The notes beneath the pieces were generated by a model. The model saw nothing but the letters and a program-made list of their open reading frames with translations, was not told the DNA's origin and ran no database searches. Shown piece after piece: positions 59,938-64,000 of a DNA stretch of 64,000 nt; position 1 is the stretch's first letter, and each line of letters opens with the position of its first letter. A program made the translations under genes and the position numbers. The stretch lies in contig NZ_JAUHTR010000004.1 in NCBI RefSeq assembly GCF_030418125.1, forward strand, positions 186,001 to 250,000, given 5' to 3'. Origin of the DNA: Fictibacillus fluitans (GTDB lineage Bacteria > Bacillota > Bacilli > Bacillales > Fictibacillaceae).

Positions 59938-59953
59938 ATTTGTATATACAAAT
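59938..59953. promoter_or_regulatory. MarR operator 1 (perfect palindrome)
   Basis: ATTTGTATATACAAAT is a perfect 16-bp inverted repeat between the MarR gene and the SDR gene, five bases from the SDR ribosome site. Confidence 0.75.
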
Positions 59954-59969
59954 GAAAATGTAAAAATTT

Positions 59970-60404
59970 TTAAAGCTCTTTTTCAAGCTTATTGCTGGCT
60001 TCATGCAGCTTCTTGCTTAAATCCAGGCTGAAATCTACTCCCAGGACGTCAGAATAGCGAGCGAACATCTCTTTTAACGAAGCGCGGAAACGATCATAAA
60101 CCTTTTCTCCTTCTTCCGTCAATGAGATGAATGTTTGTTTACCGTCTGCTTTCCGATTCACAAGCTTTTGCTTCTCGAGTTTATCAATAAATCGTGTGCT
60201 TGTGGAAGGAGCGATCGACAGTTTGGTGCACAGCTCTTTCTGAGTGATATCCGGATTAAACTTGACAATCATGATCATGTACAAATAAGAGGGTGCAAGA
60301 TCCCCGCCGTCCAGCGTGTTTTCAGCAAGCTTTGTAATGTTGCGGGCAAAACGGCTGGCTGTAAAATATAAACAATGTATGAGTACTTGTTCTTCTTCCG
60401 TCAC
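59970..60404 (-). CDS. MarR-family transcriptional regulator
   Basis: This 144-residue winged-helix repressor has the recognition region TQKELCTKLSIAPSTSTRFIDKLEKQKLVNRKADGKQTFISLTEEG, i.e. helix-turn-helix and wing of MarR proteins. Two near-identical 16-bp palindromes lie upstream of its own gene and of the SDR-NQO genes just downstream, indicating autoregulation and control of that operon. A single Cys in the HTH (KELCTKL) could be redox-sensitive; that is inference. Confidence 0.92.
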   Translation of the reverse strand: MTEEEQVLIHCLYFTASRFARNITKLAENTLDGGDLAPSYLYMIMIVKFNPDITQKELCTKLSIAPSTSTRFIDKLEKQKLVNRKADGKQTFISLTEEGEKVYDRFRASLKEMFARYSDVLGVDFSLDLSKKLHEASNKLEKEL

Positions 60405-60421
60405 GGGCGATCATTCCTTTC

Positions 60422-60437
60422 ATTTGCATATACAAAT
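60422..60437. promoter_or_regulatory. MarR operator 2
   Basis: ATTTGCATATACAAAT differs by one base from operator 1 and lies 18 bp upstream of the MarR start codon. Confidence 0.75.
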
Positions 60438-60466
60438 TAACATAAAAACAAAACTGCAGTCAACCA

Positions 60467-60832
60467 TTATTTCTGCATGAAATCATAGCTTGTCCAGCAG
60501 CGGTTCATGGCAATGCCGTGCTGTTCCGCAAATTCATCTCCAAAGCGGCACATGGCAAAAAGAACGGGCTGCAGCTTTTTTCCCATATCGGTAGTGTCAT
60601 ACTCCACATGCGAATCACCCAATGCTGTTCGGCTGACTAAACCATGCTCTTGAAGTTCTTTCAACTGCTGAGTGAGCATTTTCTGAGTAATGTCTGGCAT
60701 GGAACGTTTCAGCTCGTTGAAACGTTTTGCCCCTTCATTTAAATTCCATAAAATTAAAACCTTCCACTTGCCTCCAATAATGTCGATGACAAGGTCGATG
60801 GCGCAGGTGTATTCGTGATGCAGCTGTTTCAA
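60467..60832 (-). CDS. HxlR-family regulator with N-terminal cysteine
   Basis: This 121-residue winged helix has IIGGKWKVLILWNL, RFNELKRSMPDITQKMLTQQLKELQ and a VEYDTTDMGKKL wing. Cys10 lies just before the first helix, as in thiol-sensing YodB/HypR-type regulators. The start is TTG at 60832 with GAGGAGG upstream. It is divergent from a quinone reductase gene, with a perfect 15-bp palindrome between, so it likely represses that gene in response to electrophiles. Confidence 0.9.
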   Translation of the reverse strand: MKQLHHEYTCAIDLVIDIIGGKWKVLILWNLNEGAKRFNELKRSMPDITQKMLTQQLKELQEHGLVSRTALGDSHVEYDTTDMGKKLQPVLFAMCRFGDEFAEQHGIAMNRCWTSYDFMQK

Positions 60833-60893
60833 TGCAAGTCCTCCTCTTATGATGGGCAGGTTACAAAATGGTGCCTTGTTCTGAGTGAAACCA

Positions 60894-60908
60894 GTATATA
60901 TTATATAC
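60894..60908. promoter_or_regulatory. Candidate HxlR operator (perfect palindrome)
   Basis: GTATATA-T-TATATAC is a perfect 7-1-7 inverted repeat in the 127-bp divergent region between the HxlR and quinone reductase genes. Confidence 0.65.
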
Positions 60909-60959
60909 CATGCAGGGAGAAACTATAGAAGGTAAACATCTCTAAAGGAGTGAATAAAT

Positions 60960-61940
60960 ATGAAAGCATTGCTTTTACACGATAAAAACCAATGGCAGAA
61001 CATGAAGGTGGAGGACATCGAAACACCAAAGCCCGGAAAGGGTGAAATTCTCGTACAAGTCCACGCCGTCGGTTTGAACCCCGTTGATTACAAAACAGCG
61101 ACCAACGGCAACCCGAACTGGTCGTATCCGCACATTCTTGGACTGGATACGGCAGGAGTCGTAGCGGAAACGGGTGAAGGTGTGACTCAGTGGAAAAAGG
61201 GAGACCGGGTCGTCTATCACGGTGATCTTACAAGAAAAGGTGGTTATGCTGAGTACACTGTTGCCACAGCCCACACCGTATCCCGTATCCCCGACAATGT
61301 TTCATTTGAGAATGCTGCAGCTATACCAACCGCAGGCTATACCGCTTATCAGGCACTATTTCGAAAGCTTCCGTTTGACCAGGTGGAAAGCATTCTCATC
61401 CACGGAGGAGCGGGAGGTGTCGGAGGATTTGGCGTCCAGCTTGCCAGGCTTGCCAGCAAGAAAGTCATTTCAACGGCTTCCGGCCACAACCATGAATATG
61501 TCAAATCGCTCGGAGCCGATTATGTGATTGATTATCGGGAGGAAGATGTACAAGCCAGGGTTATGGAAATGACAAACGGCCGTGGTGTGGATGCCGTGGT
61601 GGATGCGGTAAGCCGCCTAAGCGCAACAGATTCACTGGACATGCTGGCTTTCATGGGGCACATCGTGTACATTGCCGGAGCTCCTGATTTTTCAAAAGTA
61701 ACACCGTTCACGAAAGTCGTTTCCTACCATGAGATCGCGCTAGGTGCAGCCAATCAGTCCAACGACGAGCGCTCTGAAAAGGACCTCGCCGTCATTGGAG
61801 ACCATATGCTAGAGCTTATGGCAGAAGGAAAACTCGATTCCATGCTGAAGGAAACGATTTCTCTGGAAGAAGTTCCATCAGCACTGGTCCGACTTTCTGA
61901 ACGGCACGTGAAGGGTAAAATGGTGGCAAAAGTAAAATAA
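60960..61940 (+). CDS. Zinc-independent quinone/alkene reductase of the MDR superfamily
   Basis: This 326-residue NADPH-dependent oxidoreductase has the GroES-like N-terminal part (VHAVGLNPVDYKTATNG), GLDTAGVVAETGEGV, the nucleotide loop HGGAGGVGGFGVQLARL and GVDAVVDAVS. The cysteines that bind structural and catalytic zinc in alcohol dehydrogenases are absent, so it is a quinone- or enone-reductase-like member. AAAGGAG precedes the ATG. Control by the divergent HxlR regulator is likely. Confidence 0.9.
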   Translation: MKALLLHDKNQWQNMKVEDIETPKPGKGEILVQVHAVGLNPVDYKTATNGNPNWSYPHILGLDTAGVVAETGEGVTQWKKGDRVVYHGDLTRKGGYAEYTVATAHTVSRIPDNVSFENAAAIPTAGYTAYQALFRKLPFDQVESILIHGGAGGVGGFGVQLARLASKKVISTASGHNHEYVKSLGADYVIDYREEDVQARVMEMTNGRGVDAVVDAVSRLSATDSLDMLAFMGHIVYIAGAPDFSKVTPFTKVVSYHEIALGAANQSNDERSEKDLAVIGDHMLELMAEGKLDSMLKETISLEEVPSALVRLSERHVKGKMVAKVK

Positions 61941-61945
61941 CAAGG

Positions 61946-61980
61946 AAAGGATGGCGCCGCAATGGATGCCATCCTTTTTT
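61946..61980 (+). terminator. Terminator after the quinone reductase
   Basis: AAAGGATGGC pairs with GCCATCCTTT around an 11-base loop; a T-run follows. Confidence 0.85.
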
Positions 61981-62140
61981 ATGGTGGAGGAAAAGGGGAG
62001 TGGAAGTAAGAATTAGATAGAGGGAGGGTTTATGTAAAAAGCGTCTGGATGAGCTTGATAAATAAGTTTTTGATCAAAAACCAGGGGGAAAAGAAAAAGG
62101 ATAGTAAAGAATTGAATGAGATTGCAGAGGAGCGGAGTCT

Positions 62141-63169
62141 ATGTTGAATGTTGCACTGTTAAGCAAATGGCATGTCCACGCAAAGGATTATGCAAAGGAA
62201 GCCAGTGAAAATAAACAAATCAACATCATGAGTGTCTGGGATGAAGATCAGGAGCGCGGGAAGCAATGGGCAAATGAATTGAACGTGCCGTTCGAGGCAG
62301 ATCTCGAGAACATTTTGTCCAACGAGGACATCCATGGGGTAATTGTCACCACTCCCACCTCAGTACATAAGGAAGTGATTGTGTCGGCGGCCCGTCACAA
62401 GAAACATATTTTTACAGAAAAAGTGCTTGCGACCACCCTGAAGGAGTGTGACGAAATCCTGTCAGCTGCGGAGGAAGCCGGTGTGCAGCTGATGGTTTCC
62501 CTGCCACGCCTGACCGAACGGTTCTATCTTTATGCGCAAAAAATACTGGACGAGGGCCTGTTGGGCGAGCTGACTTCCATCCGCTGCCGTGTCGCCCATA
62601 ATGGCGCCGTGCCAACGGAAGAAAGCGAGCATGGCTGGCTGCCTTCACAGTTTTTTAAAAAGGAAGAAACAGGCGGAGGTGCCCTGATCGATCTTGGCGC
62701 TCATCCGATTTACTTGTCTAACCGATTGGGAGGAAAGGTAAAAGCGGTCACCGCACGGCTGCAACAGACGAAGGGGCATGAGGTGGATGACAATGCGGCG
62801 GTCATTGTGGAATTTGAATCAGGAGCCCTGGGGATGATTGAGACCGGCTTTTTAGCATACGGTTGCCCCGATCAGCTCGAACTTTACGGCACCGAGGGGA
62901 CACTTCTTTTTGAAAACCGCCAGCCAAAAGAGCTGATTTCAAGCCATGTGGAAGACGATGGGCTTATCATGTCCGACCAGATTCCTAAAGCGTTGCCGTC
63001 TGCGATGGAGCAGTGGGTCGATGCTATTTTGAATAACGGCACGCCTTCTATTCATAAAGAGGATATCCGCAACCTGACTCTCGTCAATGAAGCGGCAGCG
63101 CTCTCTCATCGTGAAGGACGGCGGGTCGAGCTTTCCGAAATACAAACAAATTCTCTGGCAGGACGGTGA
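62141..63169 (+). CDS. Gfo/Idh/MocA-family oxidoreductase
   Basis: This 342-residue NAD(P)-dependent sugar dehydrogenase-type enzyme has an N-terminal Rossmann domain beginning VALLSKWHVHAKDYAKEA (no classic GxGxxG), HGVIVTTPTSVHKEV and the EK motif FTEKVLA. The C-terminal domain has GGGALIDLGAHPIYL with the catalytic His. Substrate is probably a sugar, inositol or sugar acid. It is followed five bases later by the SMP-30 gene, so the two likely act in one pathway. Confidence 0.9.
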   Translation: MLNVALLSKWHVHAKDYAKEASENKQINIMSVWDEDQERGKQWANELNVPFEADLENILSNEDIHGVIVTTPTSVHKEVIVSAARHKKHIFTEKVLATTLKECDEILSAAEEAGVQLMVSLPRLTERFYLYAQKILDEGLLGELTSIRCRVAHNGAVPTEESEHGWLPSQFFKKEETGGGALIDLGAHPIYLSNRLGGKVKAVTARLQQTKGHEVDDNAAVIVEFESGALGMIETGFLAYGCPDQLELYGTEGTLLFENRQPKELISSHVEDDGLIMSDQIPKALPSAMEQWVDAILNNGTPSIHKEDIRNLTLVNEAAALSHREGRRVELSEIQTNSLAGR

Positions 63170-63174
63170 AGGAA

Positions 63175-64000
63175 ATGACAGATAAAGTTGAATTAGTGCA
63201 TGATGAAAAAGCGATGCTTGGAGAAGGACCAATCTGGGATGAGCGCAGCAACAAGCTCTACTGGGTGAACATTCTTGGGAATAGCATTCAATCGTTTGAC
63301 CCGCGTTCCGGGGATACAAAGAAATATGAGCTGGACCAATATCCGGGAACATTGGCATTAAAAAAAGATGGCGGGTTTGTTTTAGCCGCCCAGCACGGCT
63401 TTTACCATCTGGAGTTGAATGAGGATGGCACAAGCTCAATGGATAAAATCGCAGATCCCGAGGAGCATCTCCCGGGAAATCGTTTCAACGATGGTAAATG
63501 TGATCCGCGTGGACGCTTTTTGGCAGGGACGCTTTCCCTGAATGAAGATAAAGGAGCAGGATCGCTTTACCGGCTGAATCTCGATGGCACAGTCGATGTG
63601 CTGATGAGCGACTTGACCATTTCCAACGGCTTGGCCTGGAGTGACGATGGCACGGTTTTTTATTTTATTGATACACCAACCATGCAGGTAAAGGCTTACT
63701 CTTATAATCTCGATATTGGAGAAGTGGGAGAAGGAAGAGTCGTAAAGGACTTCACCGATGAAGTGGGAGCTCCCGACGGTATGACGATTGATGATGATGG
63801 AATGCTCTGGGTGGCACTTTACGGCGGCTGGGGATTGGTGCAAATCGATCCGGCGGACGGAAAGGTGCTGCAAAAGATCGACGTGCCCGCTTCCAATGTG
63901 ACATGCTGTGTTTTTGGCGGGGAAAATCTCGATGAGCTGTACATCACTACAGCAAGGCAGCACCTGAGCGACAGCGACCTGAAGGAGCAGCCGCAAGCTG
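63175..64000 (+). CDS. SMP-30/gluconolactonase-family protein, 3'-truncated
   Basis: The frame starts ATG at 63175 (GAAGGA upstream) and is open to the right edge; about 275 residues are visible. It is a six-bladed beta-propeller lactonase: LGEGPIWDERSNKLYWVN holds the first metal-ligand Glu, GNRFNDGKCDPRGRFLAGTL the Asn ligand, and TISNGLAWSDDG, DGMTIDDDGMLWVALYGG the other blades with the catalytic Asp. It would open the lactone made by the Gfo/Idh/MocA dehydrogenase encoded just upstream. Confidence 0.92.
   Translation, partial: MTDKVELVHDEKAMLGEGPIWDERSNKLYWVNILGNSIQSFDPRSGDTKKYELDQYPGTLALKKDGGFVLAAQHGFYHLELNEDGTSSMDKIADPEEHLPGNRFNDGKCDPRGRFLAGTLSLNEDKGAGSLYRLNLDGTVDVLMSDLTISNGLAWSDDGTVFYFIDTPTMQVKAYSYNLDIGEVGEGRVVKDFTDEVGAPDGMTIDDDGMLWVALYGGWGLVQIDPADGKVLQKIDVPASNVTCCVFGGENLDELYITTARQHLSDSDLKEQPQA

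Overview
The window is a 64-kb stretch of chromosome from an endospore-forming Bacillaceae-type bacterium. The evidence is a gerA-type germination operon, a Spo0E-family phosphatase, class D sortases, YvrJ/DUF1659/DUF2922 proteins, a Bacillus-like padR/padC pair and ytcD/ytbD pair, strong AGGAGG ribosome sites, frequent TTG/GTG starts and a CcpA-type cre site. The genus cannot be fixed from sequence alone. No rRNA, tRNA, CRISPR, transposase or prophage structural genes are visible. Most of the window is ordinary chromosome made of short operons paired with local regulators.

Layout. 1-1.4 kb: a truncated LPKTA surface protein and its class D sortase. 1.4-3.1 kb: an acetyltransferase and the divergent padC/padR pair with its operator. 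3.2-5.4 kb: a two-gene MotA/MotB-like pair with a long coiled-coil tail, resembling ZorA/ZorB of Zorya defence but without the usual effector genes. 5.5-12.7 kb: a ROK repressor, a VOC protein, galT-galK-galE and a GH42 beta-galactosidase. 12.8-14.7 kb: an ABC-2 exporter. 15-23.4 kb: an M20 amidohydrolase, VOC, DCC, Spo0E-like and CHRD proteins, YhdT-PanF, an M23 peptidase, manA and a fructokinase. 23.4-24.9 kb: yvrJ, DUF2922 and DUF1659 facing a small sigma-70-type factor. 25-27.9 kb: ytbD/ytcD and an AEC transporter. 28-33.1 kb: a PrpR-like regulator with a degenerate AAA domain, then a kdgT-dtnK-pdxA2 operon for four-carbon sugar acids. 33.5-42.8 kb: a frameshifted ROK regulator followed by a PIG-L protein, an FbpABC-class transporter and an argininosuccinate-lyase-like enzyme. 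42.8-50 kb: an ATPase, small orphan genes, a second sortase D/substrate pair, brnQ, a DUF4405 membrane protein and an AlkD glycosylase. 50.2-54.4 kb: a 1368-residue secreted phosphodiester-glycosidase/phosphatase fusion. 54.4-58.7 kb: gerXA-gerXC-gerXB with a divergent small membrane gene of the D-subunit type. 58.7-64 kb: SDR-NQO under MarR control, an HxlR/quinone reductase pair, a Gfo/Idh/MocA oxidoreductase and a truncated SMP-30 lactonase.

Two non-coding repeat families stand out. One is a pair of arrays of about six units with 21-bp periodicity, lying just after terminators at about 20.55 and 33.18 kb and each carrying three exact TGTCGAA (Spo0A-box) heptamers at identical offsets. The other is a GC-rich 125-130-bp interspersed element with short terminal inverted repeats: two full copies and one remnant.

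The best candidates for undescribed biology are the sigma factor/DUF1659/DUF2922/YvrJ cluster, the orphan ZorAB-like pair, the 21-bp arrays, and the PIG-L/FbpABC/ArgH-like operon.
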